Shown here piece after piece: positions 23,436-59,200 of a stretch of DNA of 64,000 bases (position 1 is the stretch's first letter; each line of letters opens with the position of its first letter). This DNA is from Piscicola geometra (taxonomy: Eukaryota > Annelida > Clitellata > Hirudinida > Piscicolidae), in NCBI GenBank assembly GCA_943735955.1, contig OX030964.1, positions 7,324,997-7,388,996 on the forward strand. Reading direction: 5' to 3'. Made by a program: the position numbers and the translations under genes. A model generated the notes under the pieces. It was not told the DNA's origin. It ran no database searches and saw only the letters and a program-made list of their open reading frames with translations.

Positions 23436-24630
23436 TGCTTGAATCGACAAAATTGGTAGATTGATGTTTAGTCGATTTGGTTAAAGGGTAAAGAGATAGA
23501 TTTGAATGTTTGAATTAAGGATGAATAGATAAATGAATGGATGATTTAATAAATAGTACTGGTTATGCATAGTTAATGAAAATGAAATGGTCATCAGATA
23601 GAAGCCGATAGAGACTTGGTCAGAAAACAGAAAAGAATTTATATGAATGAATTCAAGGCAGCAGGTGGTATTAATTTATTTGCAACAAAAAAAACTAAGT
23701 AGTTTTTGTTTAACTTTGTTTTTTGAAGTTTGATTTTATAAGTTTAATACGTTTTTTTGAAAATATTTACTTTTTTTAAATAAAAAAACATACAATATTT
23801 TTAGGAATTGATATTGAAAGAACAGCATCTGAGTTGCTAGCAGCCTGTCAGTGAATTAATTTGATTTTTATTAATATACTTTTTTGAAACTTATTAATTA
23901 TTTAATATTCAATATTATTAATATCTTTTTAGTCTTCAATGAAATCGTCGTCACCCATCCTGGAGGCGAAGGAATCTTGGAGCTTGGTACGCAAAAACTG
24001 TTAAATTTTTGCAAGTTCAAATAAAAGATTTTGTTAAAGATAAAAAATATAATTAATTAATGAACCATACAAAAATTATGTAAATGTTCTAATCGAGTAA
24101 TTATTTTAACTTTTTTATATTTTTTCAGAAGCCAGAAAGATATGGTGGGCTGAAGGGGAAGAAAGGTCAGATATTGGCTACAAAAGAGATTCTTGAAGTC
24201 TTCAATAATAAATCAAATAAAATTTTAATTTATAAATTAATACTTGTTGGAAAAAAAAGATTTTTAATAAATTAATTTTCTAATTATTTGTAATGAAGGG
24301 TTGTCGATAGTTAAACTTTTAATTTAGTCATAAAATAAATGAATGTGTTTATTGGTTATGATTTTATTTGAATAAAATCTTTTCCATTTTATGAAAAATA
24401 TAGTTCATACTTATAGGCACAATCTAATTATAAAACATAAAACAATCTTGTCATATAATTTGAAATAAATATTAAAAGTCTGTCAAATCTTGTCAAAAAA
24501 CTTTTAAGGATATCCTAGTTTTAATCTTGAATCAATCTATTTAATTAAATAAAATAGTTATTATAATTATGCTGATTGTGAAGGTAAAACTAGAAAATAA
24601 AACGCTAGTTATTAATTTCATTTCAATACT
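23436..24630. other. region between MORN gene and PLPPR gene
   Basis: AT-rich tail-to-tail spacer. Three exon-like islands with usable splice sites lie on the plus strand near 23806-23850, 23932-23989 and 24130-24196. They can be joined to a short ORF ending in a TGA, but their link to the MORN gene is unresolved. Confidence 0.4.
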
Positions 24631-27604
24631 TCAGTAATAATCAGACACATCTAAATTATTTCTATCTTTTTGTCTATACAAACTGAAATTACTGTTGCTG
24701 TTGCCACTGTTCATGTTGCCACTGTTGATGTTGCCACTGTTGATGTTGTCATTGTTGTTTTCTTTGTTAAGTTTTTTAGTTTCATTTTCGATAATTTCAG
24801 TGAAGCCAAGAGAATAGCTGCTTACTCTGCTAGTTTGTTTCTGAAACGGTTTTTGGATGTTGTGGTTGCTTGAGCTGATGTTGTTGTTGTTGAAGTTGTT
24901 TCTGTTGCTGTTAGTATTTTCAGTAACATTGTTCTCGACACCAGTGATAAAACTGGTGGCTAGGTTTCCGTTTGGGATGTTATTAAAAGCATTATTATTA
25001 TTATTATTGTTGTTTTTATTGGAGGTGCTCATATCGATGGTAGAGATGGTTTGGTCTGATTTAGCCAATGGATTAATACGAACATTCTGAAGTTGAAATA
25101 TTATACATTTACAATTTTCTTAATAATTCAATTAATAATACTTATTTCAACACTTTTTTTAATTAATATAACAAGTTAATTAATTTGAATTAAGGTAGAA
25201 AAAATAAATTAATTAATTTTACGTTTTCATTCCATGGAGTCCAGCTCAATCTATTTCTATTCTAAAATGAAAGGATTTATTAGAAAATTAATTTGGAAAT
25301 GAAAAATTTCATTTTTCAACAATTACTTTCAAAAATATATATATATACTTATTACCAAATTATTCAATTAGCTGTCAATTAAAAAACCTGTTCTCCTATT
25401 GGCCAATCCTGTTCTTGCACCTTCTGCGTGATCTCTACGTCAGATGTCTTGAAGTTTTCTCCGAAGTTGTTGAGAGCAAATACCGACTAGAAGATAGTAG
25501 CGTGGTTCATCATTTTAACAAATAGAATATCTTAATTTTAGATATTCATTAGGGCAGTCAATTAATTTATATTACTGGGAAACCCCATGTATAGCGCGCA
25601 TTATTTTACTTTTCTATTTTACTCTCAAACCACAAATAACCACTTACAATGTAGAATCCCATCAGAGCACCCCATGTAAATCCAACTAGCAGGTCTATCC
25701 AGTGGTTTATTTGCAGACTATATCTCATTAAACAGCAAAGTTGAGCCATCATTATGAATGAAAAACTCAGTAGTGGACCCAAAACTCTCAGGTTCGAATC
25801 CCGTGTGAGCAATTTGTGAAAGTAAAACTATGGGAATGTTGTTTGAAACGTTGGTTATTAATTCTAAAGTTTTCAAATATAAAACATAAGATTCATTCTC
25901 GGAAGTACCAACAGCAATGAAGAAGGCAGAGAAGGATGTGATGGAGGCGTGGAATGATGGAAAGGAAGTCCTGTTCAAGGAAGGTAAAATGTTTAAAATA
26001 AGTCATAAATTAAAAGTCAAAAATATGGAACAGGATTCAAAAGTCGAATAGATTTTTTCATTCAAACAACTTTTTAAATATCTTATTTATCAACAATTCA
26101 AGGTTAAATAATTGACTCTATCAATAGTTTTCACAATTAATTTTGTATTTGTTTATAAGTTTCAAACCCAATAAATTTCAAACCAGCTTTTCCATCAACC
26201 CTTCTTTCTCCGAGCTACAAGCCCTAACCTTGCCCACGCCATCTCATCTCTCTTCTTATTAATGCATGCGCTTTCTGGGTCACAGTTAAGTAGGTCAGGG
26301 ATGGTGACAAAAGGGTGCTCGCACGCTGATTGGTTGAGATTACAGATCTCTAGAAATCTAGGTCGTGGTTGCGCAACCATGAATTTGGTGACGTCATTTA
26401 TAATCATCGTTATCAGGATGCCGACCAGAAATCCCCCTAGATTTTCAATCGTTTTAACAATAAATTTAATAAACTTTCATAGATTATAAAAGTTTTATTA
26501 TCGATAAAAAAGAGTTAAGCGAAATATAACTTAAAACTTAATTGCTTTTGAGATGAAATAAAAACATGAAATCATTAATTAATCAAAAATCAAACCTATA
26601 AACCGTAAGATCCTTCTGAAGGTGACTGAGAAGCGACAAGCAAAACAAGTGATGACGAGGGAAAGTTGGCCGTTTTGGAAACGTCTGTAGGAAGCCACTT
26701 CGAACAGAAGAATCTGATTTGATGAATGGTTATTCAATTATTTATTTATTTATTTATTTTATTTCAAATCGAACCCCAAAACAAAAAATAACCTAGCACA
26801 CATTGATTTAAACCAACAACCGATAATAATGACTCAATCCCAGTGGACCAGGGTACTAACTCATTGACCAAATAGATAACCATCAACCTTCAATCCCCCA
26901 ACACTACGAACCTTCTCCAACCCCCAGCATCAATCATCACCCTCAACCACCAATACCAACCACCACCAACCACTAATACCAACCACCTCCAACCACCTCC
27001 GACCACCACCAACCACTAATACCAACCACATCCAACCACCTCCGACCACCACCATCCACTAATAGCAACCACCACCAACCACCACCAACCACCACCAACC
27101 ACCACCAACCACCTCCAACCACCACCAACCACCACAAACCACCACCAACCACTAGAATCGGCAAACAGAAAGCAAGAATGACGACTAAATCTTCAGACAC
27201 ATAACCTCCGTATTGGAACTCTTTCATAGAGAAGTTTGCTTGTTTCTTTGTGAAAGCTATGGACACGTCAGCCGGATTGAAGAGGGTTTTTCGTAAAGGA
27301 AAAGATGTGCCAATTCTGAATTGAAAAATGTTTAAAGAGATTTAAAAAAATTTAGAATTCAAATAGATTTCAATTTTATAAAAATATATCAATAATATTA
27401 ATTACAATAGTAGAATTTGAATGAATGCGAAATTGTATTTATTTCTATCTTAATAAACTATAACTTTTGAAACTAATTTTTCAATAACCTTATGTAATAT
27501 CCGAGAGTAGCCAAAAATATGAGTACACAAATTTCCAGGAGAAATGTCGCCAACAGGCTGTATCTCTGTGACTTCTCTCCGGGTTCTCTAGGCAGAATTT
27601 CCAT
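24631..27604 (-). CDS. phospholipid phosphatase-related protein (PLPPR/PRG type)
   Basis: Nine exons: 27489-27604, 27150-27315, 26596-26713, 26229-26436, 25909-25970, 25648-25784, 25388-25486, 25223-25261 and 24631-25086, giving about 466 residues in one phase. Several hydrophobic segments fit the six-pass PAP2 superfamily. The catalytic motifs are degenerate. C1 is intact (K151 to R158-P159, KFMVAQPRP), C2 is PSFH (207-210) in place of PSGH, and C3 has M243-R244 and N250 where phosphatases have Ser-Arg and the nucleophilic His. Asn at that position is typical of PLPPR (plasticity-related gene) proteins, which lack phosphatase activity and shape neurites. The last exon adds a long Asn/Ser-rich cytoplasmic tail. 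The junction between exons 5 and 6 is the weakest: it drops about 10 residues seen in vertebrate relatives. Confidence 0.87.
25785..25815 (+). repeat. tRNA B-box-like fragment in PLPPR intron
   Basis: CTCAGGTTCGAATCCCGTG at about 25787-25805 contains a perfect RNA polymerase III B box (GGTTCGAATCC). No A box or cloverleaf is seen beside it. It lies just upstream, in the gene sense, of PLPPR exon 6, and may be a fragment of a tRNA-derived SINE. Confidence 0.45.
26880..27150 (-). repeat. GGTTGGTGGT-type tandem at PLPPR intron start
   Basis: On the plus strand this is a run of ACCACCAACC and related CCACCT units. In the sense of PLPPR it is GGTTGGTGGT and begins exactly at the splice donor of exon 2 (27150/27149). 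An open frame of Trp/Gly/Val through it is an artefact. Confidence 0.9.
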
Positions 27605-29045
27605 TATGTTTTTTGGGAGAAGGGTGGGTTGTTTAAACGGAGAAAGCTGCAAAGGTTACGATTGAAAGAAGTTAGAAAGAAGTAGAAGGAAGGTTTTTAT
27701 TTAAGAAATGCCTAGATTTAATAGGTGTTTGAATCAGGTAAATGAGTTGATGAGAGGGGTGTTCTTTAGTGGATAATTGAAGTGGAAGAACCCGTCTTGA
27801 AGGAAGAAAGCTTTTGAAATGGCTAAAAAAGCTCAATGTACTAGCATATCTCCAGTTAAATAGTTACTAATTAAAGTAATCCAGCGGTTTGAAAAACTTC
27901 AATAATGCATTACAAACTGGATTTTCCAGTCTAAGTTTACAATTCTGGAAAATAAATAATACATATTAATTTTGTTAAATAAACCTTTATTACTTCAAGT
28001 CAAACCTTTTGGTTCTCGAAACTCCAGAAACTATCCTAGCAAAATTGAAATCTCACTCCATCATTCCTAAGCGTTTGCATGGATTCTATATTAGTTGCTT
28101 CATCTAAAAAACTCACAACCATACGGTAATCTTTATTTTTTCATAAACTTTCATTCATTATTGTCTTTGCTTATTCATATTAAGAGTAACCTACATGTCT
28201 TTTCATTCTCATTATTTTCATTATTAACCTGCATCTACCTTGATATTTATCGATTTTTTTGTCTCGTTCGAGTTATTGTATGTTTGTGTGTATTTTAATT
28301 TTTTCATTTTCACTAGTTCATTTAAAATCTAAATTTTAGATGTGTCAAAAGTATGTGTAATTAAATTAATTTATTATGAATGTATTTATTATAGCCTATA
28401 AATTATAGGCTATAATATATAGGCATCAGCGGTAATCAGCGAGTTCCAGTAATAGATTATAGGTAAATTTCAAGATATGAGAATCTTATAAGATATTATA
28501 ATTTTTAATATTTAATACGTAAATTACTTATAATGAACTAGTCACAAATTTTGCAATTCTTGTATGTTTTTGATTTTCTTAGTTTAAATTTGCAACTATG
28601 AAAGTTCATCATTTAAAAAAAACTTTTCAAGTCTTGCAAGTTTTATTACTTATTTTAGAAAAATTATTTGTATTTAAAAACATTAATCAATAGACTTTTG
28701 CAATTTGCACATATTAAATTTTTCTGCAAAAACTATTTGAATTCATATTTTGGTTACTTTTCAACGGCAAAGAAATTTTGCGCGTAGTTTGATAGTATGT
28801 TGAAAAGATTTATATTCAATTATCTAAATAAATGAAACAAAAATTATGTTTTTAAAACTTTCATTTCACTATAAAGTTGTTTAATGCATCAGATATTTCC
28901 AGAAATATAGTTTTTCAAACTCTATTAGAAATCACTGATTTAAATATTTAAATAATTTGATTATCTACAATTACGTATATAATTTTTACAATTTCATCTA
29001 ATATATAAAATAAAATAATCTTAAAACAATTGCAAATAATTAGTA
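27605..29045. other. head-to-head spacer between PLPPR and CHEK1
   Basis: About 1.4 kb between the two start codons, so promoters of both genes must lie here or in unseen 5' UTR exons. It has a short inverted repeat (TATAGCCTATA) near 28391-28415. I see no coding exon and no clear core-promoter motif in the AT-rich background. Confidence 0.5.
28391..28415. repeat. short perfect inverted repeat
   Basis: TATAGCCTATA, a 3 bp loop, then TATAGGCTATA. Arms of 11 bp match perfectly and lie in the PLPPR/CHEK1 spacer. This could be a small hairpin or a MITE end; no further evidence. Confidence 0.6.
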
Positions 29046-33453
<4,408 letters not shown>

Positions 33454-36025
33454 TAAGGAGGATGACGATGAGGGAGATGGTTGGTGATGATAATGATGGT
33501 AGAGGATGGTAATGAAAATGATGGTGAGGGGGGTGGTAATAATGATAGCAGTTTAGGATGAAAGATATTCTAGATATTAGTAATGGTAGGGTGATGATAA
33601 TGATCATGATGGTTGTGTTGATAATCATAAATATTACCTTTATATTTGTTTTTATTGGTTTTATGTTGCATATAAATAATGTAGCTATAATTCTAATTAT
33701 TTTAGATTTATTGTTATTAAAAAAAATTGAATTATTTTGTTAATAATGAAACTTTTCATATAAAAAAAATGAAAATTGAAATATTAAAAAAAAATTCTCA
33801 TTTAAGTTTTAATTTGCAAAGTTATCAAAATAAATTACTTTAATTGATATAGCCTTAAAAATATTAAAACTAATTTGGAAAGTTATCCTATTTATTCAAC
33901 ATCAATACTCCATTTCAATTGATTTTGGTTGGATTTGGCTTTATTTGTAAGCAACTTGATGAAAAAAAACAATACAAAAGTTAGAAGCAGAATTAGAAGA
34001 AAAACAAAACAATAGCAATAAAGATTATCATTTGAAATAAACCAATTCATCATATTAATCAACCATTATTAAACATTCTATTAAGATCTATTCTCCATTT
34101 TGATAATAAAAAGTTACAGTTGTGATGATAATGATGCTCTAGGCTTAGCAAAAAAATCGATTCTATTTTTTACTTTTTGGCGCGATTTTTCATGCTTAAA
34201 GGCGCTTTGCAGACGTCTGCGTTTTATTCAAAGAACTAAATCTGCAAGAGAGACAAGGAACGACAGAACAATATGAAGGGTGCGAAGACATTGGTTAGAT
34301 CATAAAATAGAAATAATAATGTAGACAGCGGAATAATTATGCAATTAATTAAATATAATGGGTTATTAAACAATTTTATATTTTTAAATATAAACAAAAT
34401 AAATAAATTACCAATGTGTTAAATGAAATTCATTAATTATAAATACAAAAACAAAACAATCACATGAAATGCGGAGGATAAGATGAAAGATTATCCCAAT
34501 AAGCCTCGCACACACACACACACACGCGCACAACCACACACGCACACAAACACCCACATACACACACACAAACACCCACACACAGAATGAAACAAGAGTA
34601 TAGGGGAATATAAAGAGCATTGTAATTCATCAGTTTTACAACGGAATATTTATTTATTTATTCTTACAGGATGAAAGCCTGAATTATTGAACATTTATGA
34701 CATTTAACCCTAGAAATAGAAATCATTCTATATAATATTGTAACATAAATATTTTCAAAGTAAATCTTAATGTTAATAATATATTAAAAAACCCTGGTAA
34801 ATCATTAATTCACGTATACAGTTAATTAAGGGACTAAATAGATTTCAATTAGGACGCAATGTAATTAAACAAATCAAATTTTAAATTCCTAATAAATAAC
34901 TTTCAATTTCAAAGTTGAAATATCTCAAAACAAGGAAGATTAAAAAATATATTAGTGAATCGACTGCATTTAAATTCATGCATTTAAATAACAGATAATT
35001 GTTTAATTAATAGTAATTAATTAGATAATTAATTTTTAAGCCTCTCGCTTCAAAAAAGAAATCAGGTCCTATTTGAAGCTGAATCAAATTATTACTGCCT
35101 TGTGTCCCAAAAACGACTTTGACAAGAAAGTCAAAAAAGATTTTATAGAAAACTAATCAAATGCAATATTATGAATGTATCTGTGAATGAAAGTATATGA
35201 AATAAAATTATATAAATTTAATGTGAAAAATAATTAGATATATAGGGATATTTAATAGATACATATATATAGTTAATAAGGTGAATGAGCTGTGATTAAT
35301 AGAATGGAACTAACGTGAAGGCCTCAGACAGATTGTTAATGAAAAAGTTAAATATTTTATAATTAATATTATATTAATTATATAAATAATAAATAAGGGA
35401 AATATAATTAGGCAGTTCAAATGTATACTTTATATTGAATTCTTTTTAAAACAATTTTTAACTGAATGACATATGGATGATTAGGTTAATGAAGATGATT
35501 GAATTTTGTGATGTGATGTGAAAAACTCTGGAAAAACGTTTGAAAATGTGAATACAAAATCTAAATCTAAAAAGGGCAAAACAATTTATATAAAAAACGC
35601 CTAAACAATTTTGAAAGCTGAAGAATTGAACAAATCAGTTTATTAATATAATTAAACCATAAATGTGAACTTAAATAAACATGCATTTATAAAGAATATG
35701 TTATAAAAGAATAAATCAATTGAGATTATTCTGAATAAAACCTAGAAATTACACATCGTGGCAACAATTTGCTTTCCTAGATGCGATTCACAGAAAGGAT
35801 GATGATGATAATGATATTGTGTGAGTCATCACCATCATCATGGTGACTGTGAAGAGTGGTAAGTGAACGATCATCATTATCACCATAGTGCTAGTGAAAG
35901 AGTGATCATATTCATCATCATCATCATAACGAGTAATTATCATCATCATCGCCATGATGATAGTGAATGAATGATCATCACCATCACCATCATCATCATT
36001 ATCATCACATGAGAGTGAATTATAA
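33454..36025. other. tail-to-tail spacer between CHEK1 and AMMECR1
   Basis: 2.6 kb that includes both 3' UTRs. GATGAT/GGTGATG repeats follow the CHEK1 stop, and CATC-type imperfect tandem repeats (35790-36010) follow the AMMECR1 stop on its strand. A short interrupted CA/CACACG tract lies at 34508-34585. I see no coding exon. Confidence 0.5.
35790..36010. repeat. imperfect GAT/CATC minisatellite
   Basis: Three to four imperfect units of roughly 55-60 bp that alternate CATCATCATC blocks with GTGAATGA-like spacers ending in GTGATCAT. They sit just after the AMMECR1 stop codon and so probably lie in its 3' UTR. Confidence 0.6.
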
Positions 36026-55306
<19,281 letters not shown>

Positions 55307-56251
55307 ATAATTGAGCTGTTTAATTAAGTTAATATTTAATTTAAATGTATTATTAACTTATTTAAAAACAATTTTCAATTTTTTTCTTTTAAAATGTTTT
55401 TATTATTATTTTTTTCGCTGTATTATGTTTTTACTGAAAATTTACATTTAATCATCCATGGACAGTTGAGTTTTACGCTTCGATTCTATAGATAAGTGAA
55501 TGTTTAATAACGTTTTAACGTTTTTTTTAAATTGACTCAAACTTAACATGTTTTTTTAAAATTTTTGAACAGATTAAATAAAATCGTTAGTTTTATTTTT
55601 ATGGAAATTTTAAAACTAATTATTTATCTATTTTCAAATGAAAGAAAATTTTATTAAAATATGTATAGAATTATAATAAATTGAGTTTTTTTCTGCGAAG
55701 AATTTTTTTATGGAAAAACTTATTTGACAAATAACATTGAAAAAATCCTAAACAAATGTGAAGAGATTTCAGTCTGGTTATCTTATATCCTCACATTAAT
55801 CATTTCTAAAAAATATTTGTTCATTTCAAGAATGATTAACATAGCGTCTTAAAATTATAAAAATCTTCAAGATTTAGATAAAACCAAGTTTTTATTTTCT
55901 TGCTAACATTTTTTTTCAACCATAATTCATGTATCTTAAATATTCTTAAAAGATGGAATAATTTATTCAATTGGAAGAAAAAATACTATAAAACAATTCA
56001 CTCGAGTTTACATAGATATAGTTCATTAATAGTTAATGATTATTTTAGAAAATGCCGTTGTCACAGCAGCTGCGGTGCATGAAGGGGCTAAAAACTGGAG
56101 GCCCAGTAAGAGGGTGGAGGAGCTTCCAGATCTTCAACACGCTCCTCGAAGGGTTGTGGTCTTTCCACTCGCTGACTTGGCGCTGATGGCTGAGAGTGTA
56201 GTAGTGAAAGTAGTAATTTTTTATTTGTAGTCTAGCTTCAAATGTATAAAA
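55307..56251. other. tail-to-tail spacer between APCDD1 and DEG/ENaC
   Basis: About 0.9 kb of AT-rich sequence that must include both 3' UTRs. A plus-strand AATAAA occurs near 55578 and could serve APCDD1. A less AT-rich patch at 56040-56200 has short open frames that I cannot assign. Confidence 0.45.
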
Positions 56252-59200
56252 TTAAATAATAATAATAACAACTTGAAAAAAACTAAACAAACAAATTCTA
56301 ACTCCGACTGAAGTCATTGGCATGACATCAACCCTTCTTTTCTTTTGTCGCTTTTTCAAAGCCACGAAGACTCCAAGGACCATTATATCAACCACGAATT
56401 CGAAAAACTCACAAATCGTTAACACAGACATTCCAAGCCACAGTCCCAAAACACCTCCACAATCGGATAAAAACTGGAAAAGCTTGAGTTAGAAACAATA
56501 AGGTTATTAATCCAAATATTTTTTCGGGATTAATGTTGTAACAGTACATTAAAATTTACCTCATTTAAAAAGTTTGCTATGTGTTTAAGTTTTTATCTTA
56601 AAATTAATAATTCCGCGATTTAAATCACTAAATCCACCAAACCTTGTTTACCACTTACATGAATAATTCCACAAGCAAACAACTCAACGCAACACACAAC
56701 TTCAACCAACCTCATATGAAGGGACTTCACTGATCTCTTTATAATTGAACTCTTCATAGAACAGTTCTACTTTCACTAGGTTTTCTCTGTAGTATGTACT
56801 GAGGTCATACGTCACCAAGGGTTGAAGCTTTTGTATCAAGGTGTTCTATAGATTGGTGGGAGTATAGTAAAAAATGGGTGAACGGGTAGCCTAGTCGGCA
56901 ACGACTCTCGGCTTTGACCAATAATGAAAGGTCCTAGGTTCAAGTGCAACCAATGCCCTAGTAACCCAAAGGCGCAAATGAAAATATGCAGCCTAAGTGG
57001 CCTGGAAGCCCGTTCGGGTTATACGCCACTATAATAATGCTCGTCATTATTAAAAATTGATGTTCTAAGTAAATTGTTAAATCAACTTTATTTTCTATTT
57101 ATTTGTTATTATGATTATTTAATAATTTAACTATTTTTATATACATTATTGAATAAGTTAAATACAAAATTAAATTTAACCGTTTGACCAAGGGTTGGCC
57201 ACTCTCCAGTTGATGGCGAAACCAGATAGTACGTTTCGCTGAGTGCAAAAGAGTTTTTTAATGAAAAAAATCATAATAGAGTTATTTGAAATGAGTTTAA
57301 TTAATTTTTGCGCATTTACAGAAAATATAATATTTGTACTAAAATAGCAAATGAAAATACTTATATTATTAAAACTACTACAGCTACAATGTAGCTGTCA
57401 GCTACATACTTGCAAGGTTCCGGACAAGAGCATTCAATTTTCTCATCATTAAACTCGATTTCATAGTTCGCCATGCAACTGACTGCAACAATATCAAATC
57501 AATTATATTATATTAAAATAGTAAAAAAAAATTTTAAATACAGTAAATAAACTCAATATTTAACCTTTTCACCAAAACAACTATGAAATACACTAGTGAC
57601 TAAACGATATAAAAAAATGAGATTTCTTATACCCTAACAAGAAAATAAATAAAATTTCCCACTGACTAAAAGACTTATCTAAAGACTCCAACCCACGCAC
57701 ACTGCTCAGGATTGCTTCGGTCACAATATGAATAGCTGATATTCGTTCCAAAAGCCATTCCGCTCAAAGGGTAAAATGCATTCCCGCATCCACAACGCTC
57801 TATCAGATTCTTCTGAAAGCAAGTTCTAAAACACGTCTAGGTGAATGAGTGGGTCAAAGATGGGTAGGTGGGATGGGAGGTTGGGACATTGGATAGGTTA
57901 GTGGGAAAAAGTGGGTAAGAGAATAAAAAAAGCATTGATAAGTGACTTACTGATGTGCTGTATTTAACTCCTGGATAGAGCTCTTCATAGGCATTGATTA
58001 GAGGGTCAGAAATGGAGTTGTTGTAGCAGGTGTTGTGTGGTGGGGCCAGTCGCTGAATGTTTGACTGAATCCCAGTGGAATGGTGTGAATTATATGATTT
58101 AAGAAAATATTTCTTTGTTTAAAATAGTTTGTTTTTTCAGTGAGCAAATAAATAATTAAAACCTGTCTGAGACCAAGAGAAGTGGCTTGGCCAGGGTTGA
58201 GTGAGATCCCTTGCTCGTCTGGGAAGGCCATTCTGTTTTGCTCAGTTACTGCTAATCTGCAAAGATGAAAAAAACTATCGAAAAAATGAATAAAAGAAAA
58301 ATATTCATTAATATAATAATAATTCATAAAAAAATTGTTTTTAAAAACGTCAATAGTCACCTGATGCCTGCAATGTCGTTCTGACGACTGAGGTACTCGA
58401 ACTGGTTGACGTTCATCACCATTTGCAGGCCTGGAAAAAGAGTCTTTATGTGTTTTAAATGCCGAATTATTTTTATCAATATTTTAATTTTATAATTTTA
58501 ATAAAAAATTGAAGTTTTTATCTATTTTTGATTACAGTCATTCATCAAGGTTCACGCAGCTTGTTCCATTGTTCATACTAAAAACTACCTTAAAACCCAA
58601 AATTCTTCTTATTTCACCTCAATAATTAAATCCATTTTTAAAAATATCTTTAGTGAAAACTCTTTTCCCAATAAAACCATCACCCAACTCTACCATGTCT
58701 TCGGCCTGTCTTCAAAGCCATTTGCACGGGGTTACGAGGACTCAAGCCTGCGTTAAATGAGTAGCAGTTGCCATGAAGTCCGTTGAAAAAGTGGTCAAAG
58801 TAGCTGTGGTGGTGAGGTGGTTTTGATGGTTTTGTGCATGGGAGGATAGTAATGAGGGTGAAGGAAGGTGGTTGGGTAGTGGTGGTTTATGAATGGGTGA
58901 CTATTGGTTTGATGGAATGTAGATGGTTGTGGTGTAGCGTGTTGAATAGTATTTGAGTTTTGAATAGTTGGTTGAAATAGTGATTGAACAGGTATAGAAG
59001 GTAGATGCTGATAAATAGACGAATATCTCAAAGTATCTTGATCTCTTGAAATAGATAAACATACCAAAATTGATCATCATTCATCCTCATCCAAAAGCAT
59101 ATAAATAGTTTTAAAATATTCCAACTTCAAGTTTCTGCAGTCAAATCCTTCAAAGGTGCAGTCCAAGATGAGTTCCTCAAACGCGAAACCCATCTGTTTT

